Origin: Microbacterium sp.
Lineage (GTDB): Bacteria; Actinomycetota; Actinomycetes; Actinomycetales; Microbacteriaceae
Reading direction: 5' to 3'
DNA length: 58,291 nt
Assembly (NCBI GenBank): GCA_031277885.1
Contig: JAITLM010000134.1
Coordinates: forward strand, 1-58,291
The notes beneath the pieces were generated by a model. The model did no database searches, had not been told where the DNA came from, and saw only the letters and a program-made list of their open reading frames with translations. Of this stretch, positions 1-8,011 are shown piece after piece; position 1 is the stretch's first letter; each line of letters begins with the position of its first letter. Position numbers and translations under genes: made by a program.

Positions 1-768
1 GAGGGCACCCAGGGCATCGGCGTGATCCTGGCCCCGCAGGTGAAGGTGGCCGAGGCCATCATCGAGACCCTGCACTCCACCAGGCAGAACGTGCTGATCC
101 AGAAGTTCATCTCGGAGAGCCGCGGCCGGGACATCCGCGCCCTCGTCGTCGGCGATCGCGTGGTCGCGGCGATGCGGCGGGTCGCGAACGGCGACGAGTT
201 CCGCTCCAACGTGCACCGGGGCGGCACGGTCGAGGCCGTGCAGCTCGACCCCGTGTACGAGCAGACCGCGGTCCGTGCCGCGCAGATCATGGGGCTGCGC
301 GTCGCGGGCGTCGACATGCTCGAGGGCGAGGACGGGCCCCTGGTCATGGAGGTCAACTCCTCGCCGGGCCTGCAGGGGATCGAAGCCGCCACCGGGCTCG
401 ACGTGGCGGGCGCGATCATCGACTTCATCGCGAACCAGGTGAACTTCCCCGAGATCGACGTGCGCCAGCGCTTGAGCGTCTCCACGGGCTACGGCGTCGC
501 GGAGCTCGTCATCCACGCCGGCGCCGAGCAGGTCGGCAAGCAGCTCGGCGACCTCGGGCTGTGGGACCGCGACATCACGGTCCTGACCCTGCATCGCGGC
601 GTCACGGTCATCCCGAATCCGCGCAAGCACGTCGTGCTCGAGGACGAGGACCGGCTGCTCTGCTTCGGCAAGCTCGACGAGATGCGTTCGATGATCCCTG
701 AGCGGCGTCGCCGCCGGGCCAAGGTGCGCAAGCTCCCGAAAGAGCACCTGCCGGACACGAGCGCCTGA
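1..768 (+). CDS. RimK-family ATP-grasp ligase fused to an RCK_C (TrkA-C) domain, 5' end missing
   Basis: The reading frame is open from base 1, so the gene starts upstream of the window; 255 codons are visible. The first half matches the C-terminal part of a RimK-type ATP-grasp ligase, the family that adds glutamate to protein or peptide acceptors. It has the acidic metal/ATP site around VMEVNSSPG and the preceding GVDMLEG strand. The second half (after about residue 150 of the visible part) resembles a TrkA-C/RCK_C ligand-binding domain (GVAELVIH ... [11 protein letters not shown]), followed by a basic Arg/Lys tail. RimK plus RCK_C is an unusual but known actinobacterial arrangement, and the RCK_C part may sense a small ligand. 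The acceptor substrate cannot be told from this fragment. Confidence 0.85.
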   Translation, partial: EGTQGIGVILAPQVKVAEAIIETLHSTRQNVLIQKFISESRGRDIRALVVGDRVVAAMRRVANGDEFRSNVHRGGTVEAVQLDPVYEQTAVRAAQIMGLRVAGVDMLEGEDGPLVMEVNSSPGLQGIEAATGLDVAGAIIDFIANQVNFPEIDVRQRLSVSTGYGVAELVIHAGAEQVGKQLGDLGLWDRDITVLTLHRGVTVIPNPRKHVVLEDEDRLLCFGKLDEMRSMIPERRRRRAKVRKLPKEHLPDTSA

Positions 769-787
769 CGGATCCACAGCTGAGACG

Positions 788-826
788 ACGAAGCGCCCGG
801 CCCCGCGAGGGGACCGGGCGCTTCGT
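788..826. terminator. Bidirectional terminator hairpin between convergent genes
   Basis: A perfect 13-bp stem (ACGAAGCGCCCGG at 788-800, complement at 814-826) is extended by CCCC/GGGG inside. It lies between the 3' ends of the RimK-like gene and the DUF4191 gene, so it can serve both strands. There is no long T run, which is usual in high-GC actinobacteria. Confidence 0.75.
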
Positions 827-842
827 GGCGTCAGGAGCGGGC

Positions 843-1553
843 TCAGCGCGGGCGCGGTGCGCGCGTCTTGAGCGGGTCGATGCCCTTGGGGATCGGCAGC
901 GAGGCGACGGACTGCGAGACCGACTCCATGCGCTTGATCACGGCGGCCATGGTCGCGTTGTCGATGGCCTTGGGGAGCTTCCTGATGGTCTTGGAGAGCT
1001 TGTCGATCGAGACGTCGTCGTCGCCGTGGCCGACGTAGAAGACGTTCACGGGCACGCCCTGCGCGACGCGCATGGCCTTGGTCTTCTCGTCCTTGACGAG
1101 GCGCGTGAGGCGTCCGCGTGCACCCTCGGCGACGACCACGATCCCGCCCCGGCCGATCGCGCGGTAGACCGCGTCCTGCGTCTTCGGATTCACGCCCACG
1201 GGGACCTCGGATCCCTGCCAGCTGCGGCCGAGCGAGGTGCTGATGACGTGGCCGGCGGCGCCGGGCATGCCGTCGATCTTGCGGTACATCGCGGTCGTGG
1301 ACAGGCGCGTCATCAGGAACATGGCGCCCAGCACACCCAGCAGCAAGCCGGTGATGCCCCACAGCACGAGGCTCCAGATCTGGAACGGGGGGATGAGGTA
1401 GCCGACGATCAGGCCGATGAGGACGCCGACGACCAGGAGCGCGATCTGCGCCCAGGGCAGCCACGGGTAGATCTCCCGGGTGAAGCGGAAGAGCGAGCGC
1501 AGCTGCGAGAAGAAGCCGGGCTGCTTCTCCGTCGCGGAGGGACTTTTTGCCAT
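843..1553 (-). CDS. DUF4191 family membrane protein
   Basis: A 236-residue protein with two adjacent hydrophobic segments near residues 35-58 and 60-85. A soluble part follows, with the conserved MYRKIDGMPGAAGHVI and QDAVYRAIGRGGIVVVAEG regions typical of DUF4191. The function is unknown; the family sits near lipoate and glutamine-synthetase genes in many actinobacteria. The ATG start is preceded by GGAAGG and, seven bases upstream, by TAGGCT (1561-1566 on this strand), so the transcript may be leaderless or nearly so. Family assignment is confident; role unknown. Confidence 0.85.
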   Translation of the reverse strand: MAKSPSATEKQPGFFSQLRSLFRFTREIYPWLPWAQIALLVVGVLIGLIVGYLIPPFQIWSLVLWGITGLLLGVLGAMFLMTRLSTTAMYRKIDGMPGAAGHVISTSLGRSWQGSEVPVGVNPKTQDAVYRAIGRGGIVVVAEGARGRLTRLVKDEKTKAMRVAQGVPVNVFYVGHGDDDVSIDKLSKTIRKLPKAIDNATMAAVIKRMESVSQSVASLPIPKGIDPLKTRAPRPR

Positions 1554-1560
1554 GCCTTCC

Positions 1561-1566
1561 AGCCTA
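1561..1566 (-). promoter_or_regulatory. Candidate -10 element for the DUF4191 gene
   Basis: TAGGCT on the minus strand ends seven bases before the ATG at 1553. That spacing places the transcription start at or next to the start codon. No convincing -35 is visible. Confidence 0.45.
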
Positions 1567-1709
1567 CCGATTCCACGGGCTCGTGACGGCCCGTCCTGAC
1601 ACGCGCTGGGCGAACAGCTTCGTCCTGCACCGAACCGGCGCGGACCGGACTGCGCACGGATTGCGCATCGACCGCACCGCGGGGGTTACCGGGGCGCTGG
1701 GATGGGCGC

Positions 1710-3260
1710 ATGACGGAACGCAGCAGGGGCATGATCGTGGCCGGTGCGCACCGCACCATCCGAACGCTCACGGGGGACGAGGGTCCGTTCGAGGGCGACC
1801 TCGTCACACGCGCCGGCGGCGTGGTCGTGCGGGTGGACGCGGAGCGGATGCGCGGCTGGGCGGGGTGGACGTTCTCGGGGGCGGAGCACGTGGCGGCTCC
1901 GCTCGACGTCGCACTCACGGCGGACGGGCAGGACGTGCTGCTGCCCTGGTGCGTGCGGACCGTGCGCACCGCGCTGGCGCAGGCGGGGGAGACGGGCGGG
2001 ATCTCGCATGGTGAGGCCGTCACACTCGCGGTCAGCGTCCTGCGCGGGATTCTCGAGCTCGAAGGCCGGCTGACGGAGTCCGGTCGAGGGCGACGCCGCG
2101 ACGGCGACCCCGGCGAGGTGCGTGACGGCGGTGCGGGGGACGAGCCGCACGGCAGCTGGTGGCTCACGGACGAGGCACGGCCCGTGTTCGTGATCGACCC
2201 CGTCGGGGGCTGGAGCGCGGAGGGCTCTCCGGTCGCGACGGGCGAGCAGTTGCTGCGCGACCTGGAGGGGCGGATCGAGGACCGCGCGTTCCGGCGCGTC
2301 CTGGCCCGTCTCGCGGAGGCGCTGCGCGATCCGCGTCGCCTCCGCGCCGAAGCCGCGCGATGGGAGGGCGAGCTGCTGGAGATCGCCGCGCCGCGACCGG
2401 TGCGACTGATCGCAGACGAGTTCGTGGCGGCGCGCGGTGATGAGGAGTCAGTGCTGCCGGTTCCGCCGGGGTACCAACACCCTCCACGGCGGAGGGAGCT
2501 GCGGCCCGCGGGGCGTGCGGTCGGCGCGACGCGGCGGACCTGGTCACCAGGACGACGGGGCGGAGACGCGGCGGGACGGATGCGGGTGCTGCAAGGCGCA
2601 GTGGGGCACGCATACGAGCGGATCCGCGAGATGCGCGCAGCAGGCGGGGCCGCACGCCGACGCCTGCGCGGAGCGCCGTCGGAGCCTCCACGACGGCCGG
2701 AGCGGCCAGTGCGGCCGGTGCGAGGCAGGCGACGGAGGGGGCCCGTCGTCCTGGCGGTCGCGGCGGCGGCCGCGATCACGGTGACCGGCGCGATGTGGCC
2801 CTCCGACCCGGGTGGCAGCGATGCCGGCCGCACGTCGCGGGCGGCCGAGATCATGCTGTCGGGGAGCGAGTCGCCTTCGCCGGGTGCGCGCGTCGGTGCG
2901 GCTCCGGCGGGTGGGGGACAGTCCGTCGCGCCGGATCCTCCGCGGGCGCCCGCTGCGTCCTCCCTGGCGGATGCCGAGGCGGTGGGCGGCGAGCTGATCG
3001 CCGCCGCGCGGAAGTGCGAGGCCGCGCCGCAGCCGGCGTGCGCCGAGGTGTGGGACGGCGGCACTGCGACGTCTCGTGCTCTGCGCCCGGCGCCGCAGCC
3101 CGCGGAGCTCATCGAGGACTACGGCGACATCGCCGCGCTCCGGAGCGGATCCGGTCCTGAGGCGCAGATGATCGTGATCATCCGCCGAAACGCCGAATGG
3201 CGGATCCGCGATGTGTATGACATCGCGGATCCGCCATCCGAAGGGGCTGAGCCCCCGTGA
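1710..3260 (+). CDS. Single-pass membrane protein with kinase-like N-terminal region, function unknown
   Basis: A 516-residue protein. The N-terminal 230 residues contain a helix resembling the alpha-E helix of bacterial Ser/Thr kinases (GEAVTLAVSVLRGILELEG) and then a segment like the catalytic-loop/DFG region (SWWLTDEARPVFVIDP). No HRD, DFG or VAIK motif is present, so this could at most be a pseudokinase. Residues of about 245-340 are a basic, low-complexity cytoplasmic linker. One membrane helix lies near 345-365 (VVLAVAAAAAITVTGAMW). An outer domain follows with a two-cysteine segment (KCEAAPQPACAEVW). The last codons lie inside a terminator-like inverted repeat. The gene is convergent with sucB. 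I do not recognise the family; the pseudokinase idea is an inference. Confidence 0.7.
   Translation: MTERSRGMIVAGAHRTIRTLTGDEGPFEGDLVTRAGGVVVRVDAERMRGWAGWTFSGAEHVAAPLDVALTADGQDVLLPWCVRTVRTALAQAGETGGISHGEAVTLAVSVLRGILELEGRLTESGRGRRRDGDPGEVRDGGAGDEPHGSWWLTDEARPVFVIDPVGGWSAEGSPVATGEQLLRDLEGRIEDRAFRRVLARLAEALRDPRRLRAEAARWEGELLEIAAPRPVRLIADEFVAARGDEESVLPVPPGYQHPPRRRELRPAGRAVGATRRTWSPGRRGGDAAGRMRVLQGAVGHAYERIREMRAAGGAARRRLRGAPSEPPRRPERPVRPVRGRRRRGPVVLAVAAAAAITVTGAMWPSDPGGSDAGRTSRAAEIMLSGSESPSPGARVGAAPAGGGQSVAPDPPRAPAASSLADAEAVGGELIAAARKCEAAPQPACAEVWDGGTATSRALRPAPQPAELIEDYGDIAALRSGSGPEAQMIVIIRRNAEWRIRDVYDIADPPSEGAEPP
3196..3238 (+). terminator. Perfect inverted repeat inside the last codons, probable intragenic terminator
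   Basis: ATGGCGGATCCGCGATGT at 3197-3214 pairs exactly with 3220-3237, leaving a 5-nt loop. It encodes residues near the C-terminus of the preceding membrane protein and ends about 20 bases before its stop codon. Only six bases separate that stop from the convergent sucB stop, so the terminator appears to have been accommodated within coding sequence. Confidence 0.6.
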
Positions 3261-3266
3261 CCGTGG

Positions 3267-4955
3267 TCAGGCGCCGAGCTGAGCGGCGAAGTCCGCATCC
3301 TCCAGGCGGGCCTTGACCGAGGAGAGGAAGCGCGCGGCGTCCGCTCCGTCGATCGTGCGGTGGTCGTACGACAGCGCGAGGTAGACGTAGGACCGCACCG
3401 CGATGGCCTGCTGGCCGTCCACGGTGACCACGCCGGGGCGCTTCACGACGATGCCGGTGCCCAAGATCGCGGACTGCGGCAGGAACACCACCGGGGTGTC
3501 GAACAGCGCGCCGCGCGAACCCGTGTTGGTCAGCGTGAACGTGCCGCCGGCCAGCTCGTCGGGCTTCAGCTTGTTGTCGCGGGTGCGTGCGGCGAGATCG
3601 GCGATCTCGTGCGCGATCTCGGCGACGTTCTTCGACGCGGCATCGCGCAGCACCGGCGTGAGCAGGCCGCGCTCGGTGTCGACCGCGATGGAGATGTTCT
3701 CCGAGGCCGGGTACACGATGTCGGTGCCGTCGACCGTGGCGTTCACGATCGGGAACTCCTGCAGCGCCTCGGCGGCGGCGAGAGCGAAGAACGGCAGGAA
3801 GGACAGCTTGTCGCCGGTCTTCTGCTGGAACGAGCCCTTGACCTGGTCGCGGTACGCGGCGAGCTTCGTCACGTCGACCTCGACCACCGTGGTCAGCTGA
3901 GCCGTCTGCTGCATCGACGCGACCGCGCGCTCGGCGAGGACCTTGCGCAGGCGCGACATCGGCTGCGTGGTGCCGCGCAGCGGGGAGATCTCGCGGGCCT
4001 TCTTCGGAGCAGCAGCCGCTGCCGGAGCGGCGGCCGGAGCCGCGGAGGCGTTCAGGACGTCCTCCTTGCGGATGCGTCCGCCCACACCGGTGCCGGTGAG
4101 GGACGCCAGGTCGACGCCCTTCTCGGCGGCGAGGCGGCGCACGAGCGGCGTCACGTAGACCGAGTCGGATCCGGAGTCCGCGACGGGAGCGGCCGGTGCC
4201 GGGGCAGCAGCCGGTGCCGGGGCGGCCGCGGCAGGAGCGGCGGCGGGAGCGGGAGCGGCAGCGGCAGCCGGGGCAGGAGCGGCGGCGGGAGCCGGAGCGG
4301 GCTCGGCGGCGGGTGCCGGAGCTGCCGGGGCCGCAGCAGCGGGGGCGCCGCTGCCGATGCGGGCGAGGATCGCGCCGACGGCGATGGTCTCGTCCTCGGC
4401 GGCGAGGATCTCCTGCAGCGTGCCCGCGACCGGCGAGGGGATCTCGGTGTCGACCTTGTCGGTCGAGATCTCCAGCAGCGGCTCGTCGACGGCCACGTCA
4501 TCGCCGACCTGCTTCAGCCAGCGGGTGACGGTGCCCTCGGTGACGCTCTCGCCCAGCTCGGGGAGACGCACGTCGGTCGCATCCGAGGAAGCGGCCGGAG
4601 CAGCAGGGGCTGCGGCGGCGGGGGCGGGCTCTGCGGCGGGCGCGGGCGCCTCGGCCGGAGCCGGAGCAGCGGCGGGGGCGGCCTCGGCAGCGGGGGCGGC
4701 CGGGGCGGATGCGCCGGAGCCGTCGCCGATGCGGGCGAGGATCGCGCCGATCTCGACGGTGTCGTCCTCGTTCACGAGGATCTCCTCGATCACGCCGGTG
4801 ATCGGCGAGGGGATCTCGGTGTCGACCTTGTCGGTCGAGATCTCGAGCAGGCCCTCGTCGGCCTGGACGGTGTCGCCCACCTGCTTGAGCCAACGGGTCA
4901 CAGTGCCCTCGGTGACGCTTTCGCCGAGGGCGGGAAGGACCACGGGTGTGCTCAT
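3267..4955 (-). CDS. sucB: Dihydrolipoamide acyltransferase, E2 component of 2-oxoacid dehydrogenase
   Basis: A 562-residue E2 enzyme that transfers the acyl group from lipoate to CoA in the pyruvate/2-oxoglutarate dehydrogenase complexes. Two N-terminal lipoyl domains carry the lipoylation motif STDKVDTEIPSP, with lysines at residues 43 and 167, each followed by a long Ala/Pro-rich linker. A peripheral subunit-binding domain lies near 265-305 (TPLVRRLAAEKGVDL) and the catalytic acyltransferase domain near 325-562, with SYDHRTIDG (His532, Asp536). A strong AAGGAG site precedes the ATG. In mycobacteria the orthologue serves the pyruvate dehydrogenase complex and the hybrid 2-oxoglutarate dehydrogenase. 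The partner E3 gene lies directly upstream. Confidence 0.95.
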   Translation of the reverse strand: MSTPVVLPALGESVTEGTVTRWLKQVGDTVQADEGLLEISTDKVDTEIPSPITGVIEEILVNEDDTVEIGAILARIGDGSGASAPAAPAAEAAPAAAPAPAEAPAPAAEPAPAAAAPAAPAASSDATDVRLPELGESVTEGTVTRWLKQVGDDVAVDEPLLEISTDKVDTEIPSPVAGTLQEILAAEDETIAVGAILARIGSGAPAAAAPAAPAPAAEPAPAPAAAPAPAAAAAPAPAAAPAAAAPAPAAAPAPAAPVADSGSDSVYVTPLVRRLAAEKGVDLASLTGTGVGGRIRKEDVLNASAAPAAAPAAAAAPKKAREISPLRGTTQPMSRLRKVLAERAVASMQQTAQLTTVVEVDVTKLAAYRDQVKGSFQQKTGDKLSFLPFFALAAAEALQEFPIVNATVDGTDIVYPASENISIAVDTERGLLTPVLRDAASKNVAEIAHEIADLAARTRDNKLKPDELAGGTFTLTNTGSRGALFDTPVVFLPQSAILGTGIVVKRPGVVTVDGQQAIAVRSYVYLALSYDHRTIDGADAARFLSSVKARLEDADFAAQLGA

Positions 4956-5028
4956 GACGGAGTCTCCTTAGGAAAGATCGTGATGGTGTTCAGCTTAGTG
5001 GGCAACCAGGCGTTCAGCCCAGTTGCAA

Positions 5029-5067
5029 TTTCCACTATGCGTAAGAAAAATTTCACAATGCGTGAAG
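5029..5067. promoter_or_regulatory. Tandem 21-bp-spaced repeats between lpd and sucB, candidate operator
   Basis: CACTATGCGT (5033-5042) and CACAATGCGT (5054-5063) are direct repeats exactly 21 bp, about two helical turns, apart. The second copy is itself an inverted repeat, TTCAC-N5-GTGAA (5052-5066), and overlaps the lpd stop codon. The segment is far more AT-rich than its surroundings. It lies upstream of sucB on the transcribed strand and may hold an internal promoter with a regulator site. Confidence 0.45.
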
Positions 5068-6426
5068 TGGCTTGCCCGCGAGGGCGAGGAACGCCTCGCC
5101 GAGCGCTTCGCTCTGGGTCGGGTGGGCGTGGATCAGCGGGGCGATGTCCTCGGGGTGCGCCTCCCAGCTCACCGCGAGCTGCCCCTCGGTGATGAGCTCG
5201 CCGACGCGGTCGCCGAGCAGGTGGACGCCCAGCACGGGGCCGTCCTTCTGCCGCACGACCTTGACGAGCCCGCCCGTGCCGATGATCTCGCTCTTGCCGT
5301 TGCCCGCGAGGTTGTACTCGTAGGAGACGATGGCATCGGCCCCGAAGGCGTCGATCGCGGCGGCCTCGGTCACGCCGACCGAGGCGACCTCGGGGCTGCA
5401 GTAGGTGACACGCGGAATCTGGGCATCCGGGATGACCGCGGGGGTCAGCCCGGCGATGCGCTCGGCCACGGCGATGCCCTGCAGGAAGCCGCGGTGCGCG
5501 AGCTGCAGGCCCGGCACGATGTCACCGACGGCCCAGACGTGATCCACGTTCGTGCGGAGCTCGGGATCGGCGAGCACGAAGCCGCGCTCCATGGCGACGC
5601 CGGCCTCTTCGAAACCGAGTCCCGCCGTGGCCGGGCCGCGGCCGACGGCGACGAGCAGGTAATCCGCCTCGTACGCGGTGCCGTTCTCCAGGGTGACCGT
5701 GACGGCGTCCTCGGTCTGGGTCGCGCTCGCGAACCGCACGCCCAGCGAGTAGGCGATGCCGCGGCGGCGGAACGCGCGCTCCAGCCCCTTGCTGAGCGCG
5801 AGGTCCTCGTTCGGGGCGAGGTGATCGAGCGCCTCGACGATCGTGACCTCGGCGCCGAAGGAACGCCAGACGCTCGCGAACTCGACGCCGATCACACCGC
5901 CGCCGAGGATGACGACGCGCTGCGGGACCTCCTCGAGCGCGAGCGCCTGCTCGCTCGTGAGGATCCGGCCGCCGATCTCGAGGCCGGGCAGAGACCGGCT
6001 GTACGAGCCGGTCGCGAGGATCACGTCGGCGCCGGTGTAGACGTCCTCGCCGACCGCGACGGACCGATCGGAGCGCAGCGTGCCCTCGCCGCTCACGACC
6101 GTGATGCCGCGCGCCTTGACGAGTCCCTCGAGGCCCTTGTACTTCTTCGCGACGATGCCCTCGCGGTAGGCGCGGACGCCGGCGGGATCGATCCCCTCGA
6201 ACGAGGCGCCGACGCCGTACTTGGCGGCGTCACGCACGTTCTCGGCGATCTCCGCGGAGTGCAGCAGCGCCTTGGTCGGGATGCAGCCGCGGTGCAGGCA
6301 GGTGCCCCCGACCTTGTCCTTTTCGATCAGGGCGACGGACTTGCCGAGCTCGGCGGCGCGCAGAGCCGCGGCGTAGCCACCGCTGCCGCCGCCGAGGATC
6401 ACGATGTCGAAGGCGTGAGCGGTCAT
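5053..6426 (-). CDS. lpdA: Dihydrolipoyl dehydrogenase (E3)
   Basis: A 457-residue FAD/NAD disulfide oxidoreductase that reoxidises dihydrolipoamide on E2. FAD-binding GGGSGGYAAA is at residues 12-21, the redox-active disulfide GGTCLHRGCIPTK has Cys43 and Cys48, the NAD-binding motif is ILGGGVIGVEFASVW, and the C-terminal HPTQSE gives the catalytic His435-Glu440 pair. The frame stays open upstream, but that part is a shadow of pepA. The ATG at 6426 overlaps the pepA stop by four bases (ATGA) and gives the standard N-terminus, so the two are translationally coupled. Pairing with sucB points to a role in the 2-oxoacid dehydrogenases. Confidence 0.95.
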   Translation of the reverse strand: MTAHAFDIVILGGGSGGYAAALRAAELGKSVALIEKDKVGGTCLHRGCIPTKALLHSAEIAENVRDAAKYGVGASFEGIDPAGVRAYREGIVAKKYKGLEGLVKARGITVVSGEGTLRSDRSVAVGEDVYTGADVILATGSYSRSLPGLEIGGRILTSEQALALEEVPQRVVILGGGVIGVEFASVWRSFGAEVTIVEALDHLAPNEDLALSKGLERAFRRRGIAYSLGVRFASATQTEDAVTVTLENGTAYEADYLLVAVGRGPATAGLGFEEAGVAMERGFVLADPELRTNVDHVWAVGDIVPGLQLAHRGFLQGIAVAERIAGLTPAVIPDAQIPRVTYCSPEVASVGVTEAAAIDAFGADAIVSYEYNLAGNGKSEIIGTGGLVKVVRQKDGPVLGVHLLGDRVGELITEGQLAVSWEAHPEDIAPLIHAHPTQSEALGEAFLALAGKPLHAL

Positions 6427-7901
6427 GCGCGTGCTCCGTTCGCGCGCGTCTCGGCGAAGGCGATCAGCGTGCGCACGATCGCGCCGGTGGCGCCCTTGTC
6501 GGTGAAGCCGTAGGGGGCGCCCTTGTGCTCGGACGAGCCGGCGATGTCGAGGTGGGCCCAGGGGATGCGCGGCGCGTCGGCCTCGTCGGAGGTGCGTCCG
6601 ACCATCCGGCGCAGGAACAGGCCGGCGAAGAGCGAGCCGCCGGCGGGATCGCCGATCTTGGCGTTGACCATGTCGGCGATCGGCGACTTCAGCTCGTCCT
6701 CCATGTGCTCGGGAAGCGGCATCGGCCATGCGGCCTCGCCGGTCGCGGACGCCGCGGCCAGCACCTCCTGCACGGTGTCGTCGTCCCCGAACACGCCAGT
6801 GTGGCGCATGCCGAGCGCGACGATGATCGCGCCGGTGAGCGTCGCGACGTCGAGGATCACGTCCGGGTTCTCGCGGCTCGCGGCCACCAGCCCGTCGGCG
6901 AGGACGAGTCGTCCTTCCGCGTCGGTGTTGAGCACCTCGACGGTCTGTCCGTCGGCGAAGCGCAGCACGTCGCCCGGGCGGATCGCGGAGCCGGAGGGCA
7001 TGTTGTCCGCGATGCACAGCCAGGTGGTGAGCCGGATCGGCAGGCCGAGGGTCGCGACGGCCTTGGTCGCGGCGAGGATGCTGGCCGCTCCCGCCATGTC
7101 CGTCTTCATGCCGACCATGCTCGCCGGCGGCTTGAGGGACAGTCCGCCGGTGTCGAACGTGATGCCCTTGCCCACGAGCGCGATGTGCCCGGTGGCACCG
7201 GCGGGGGAGTAGTCGAGGCGCACGAGGCGCGGCGGGCGTTCGGAACCCTGGCCGACGCCGAGGATGCCGCCGTAGCCGCCGGCGGCGAGGGCGGTCTCGT
7301 CGAGCACCTCGACGGTCACGTCGAGGGAGGCGAGCTCCTCGACGGCGCGGTTCGCCAGATCATCGGGGCCGAGCCACTCGGCCGGGGTGGTGACGAGATC
7401 CCTCGTCAGCGCCACGGCCTCGGCGAGAGCGGCGGCGTGCGCGGCGTCCTCCGCCGGGAGATCCGCGTGCAGCACGACCGTCCCCGCACGCTTCGGCTGG
7501 TCGCCGGAGCGGTAGTCGTCGAAGCGGTACCCGCCCAGCAGCGCGCCCTCGGCGGCGGCCGATGCGTGCTCCGCGACGGCGTCGCCGAGCAGCACGGACA
7601 CACGGTCGAAGCCGGTGAGCGTGCGCAGAGCGGCGCCGACGGCCTCGCGCACGGCGTTCGCATCGGGGGCGGATCCGGCGCTCACGACGGCGACCGGAAC
7701 GTCGGCGACCTCGGGGGCGGGGATCCGCGTGTAGGCGCCCGCCTTCCCGGTGAAGCCCACCGCGGTCAGCGCGGCATGGGTGGAGGAGAAGGGGGACAGG
7801 TCTTCCGGGGTGTCCGTGAGACCGGCGACGACGAGCACGACCGCATCTGCGTTCGCGTCCGCCGGAGCGCCTGTGTGCAGCTCGAGCGCAGGAGACGTCA
7901 T
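6423..7901 (-). CDS. pepA: Leucyl aminopeptidase (M17 family)
   Basis: A cytosolic two-metal M17 aminopeptidase releasing N-terminal residues from peptides. It shows the M17 signature NTDAEGRLVLADG, the metal/catalytic lysine region VGKGITFDTGGLSLKP, and DMAGAASILA. An ATG nine bases further upstream (7910) also reads in frame, but it lies inside TAGGAT, a likely -10 element. I therefore start at the ATG at 7901, giving 492 residues of usual family length. It is the first gene of a pepA-lpd-sucB unit; pepA near the E2 gene is also seen in mycobacteria. Confidence 0.93.
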   Translation of the reverse strand: MTSPALELHTGAPADANADAVVLVVAGLTDTPEDLSPFSSTHAALTAVGFTGKAGAYTRIPAPEVADVPVAVVSAGSAPDANAVREAVGAALRTLTGFDRVSVLLGDAVAEHASAAAEGALLGGYRFDDYRSGDQPKRAGTVVLHADLPAEDAAHAAALAEAVALTRDLVTTPAEWLGPDDLANRAVEELASLDVTVEVLDETALAAGGYGGILGVGQGSERPPRLVRLDYSPAGATGHIALVGKGITFDTGGLSLKPPASMVGMKTDMAGAASILAATKAVATLGLPIRLTTWLCIADNMPSGSAIRPGDVLRFADGQTVEVLNTDAEGRLVLADGLVAASRENPDVILDVATLTGAIIVALGMRHTGVFGDDDTVQEVLAAASATGEAAWPMPLPEHMEDELKSPIADMVNAKIGDPAGGSLFAGLFLRRMVGRTSDEADAPRIPWAHLDIAGSSEHKGAPYGFTDKGATGAIVRTLIAFAETRANGARA

Positions 7902-7908
7902 GGTCTCC

Positions 7909-7914
7909 ATCCTA
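7909..7914 (-). promoter_or_regulatory. Candidate -10 element of the pepA-lpd-sucB unit
   Basis: TAGGAT on the minus strand ends seven bases before the ATG at 7901, the spacing expected of a leaderless transcript. It contains the alternative upstream ATG, which argues against that start. Confidence 0.5.
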
Positions 7915-7999
7915 GGTTCGGCGCGGTGCAGGGGGAGAGGATGGGCTCTCCGCGTGTTCGCTCTCAGCGCTCAGCGGATCCGGGCGGCGGGGCGACTCG

Positions 8000-8005
8000 T
8001 AGCAT
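8000..8005 (+). promoter_or_regulatory. Candidate -10 element of the PAC2 gene
   Basis: TAGCAT is followed by six bases (GGAGGC) and the ATG at 8012. The GGAGG is too close to the ATG for a normal ribosome site, so a leaderless start is the simpler reading. Confidence 0.4.
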
Positions 8006-8011
8006 GGAGGC

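Noticed and set aside
4170..4720. Ala/Pro-rich repetitive stretch as a tandem repeat or CRISPR-like array
   Set aside because: It is the coding sequence of the flexible linkers between lipoyl domains in the E2 protein, with no regular spacer pattern.
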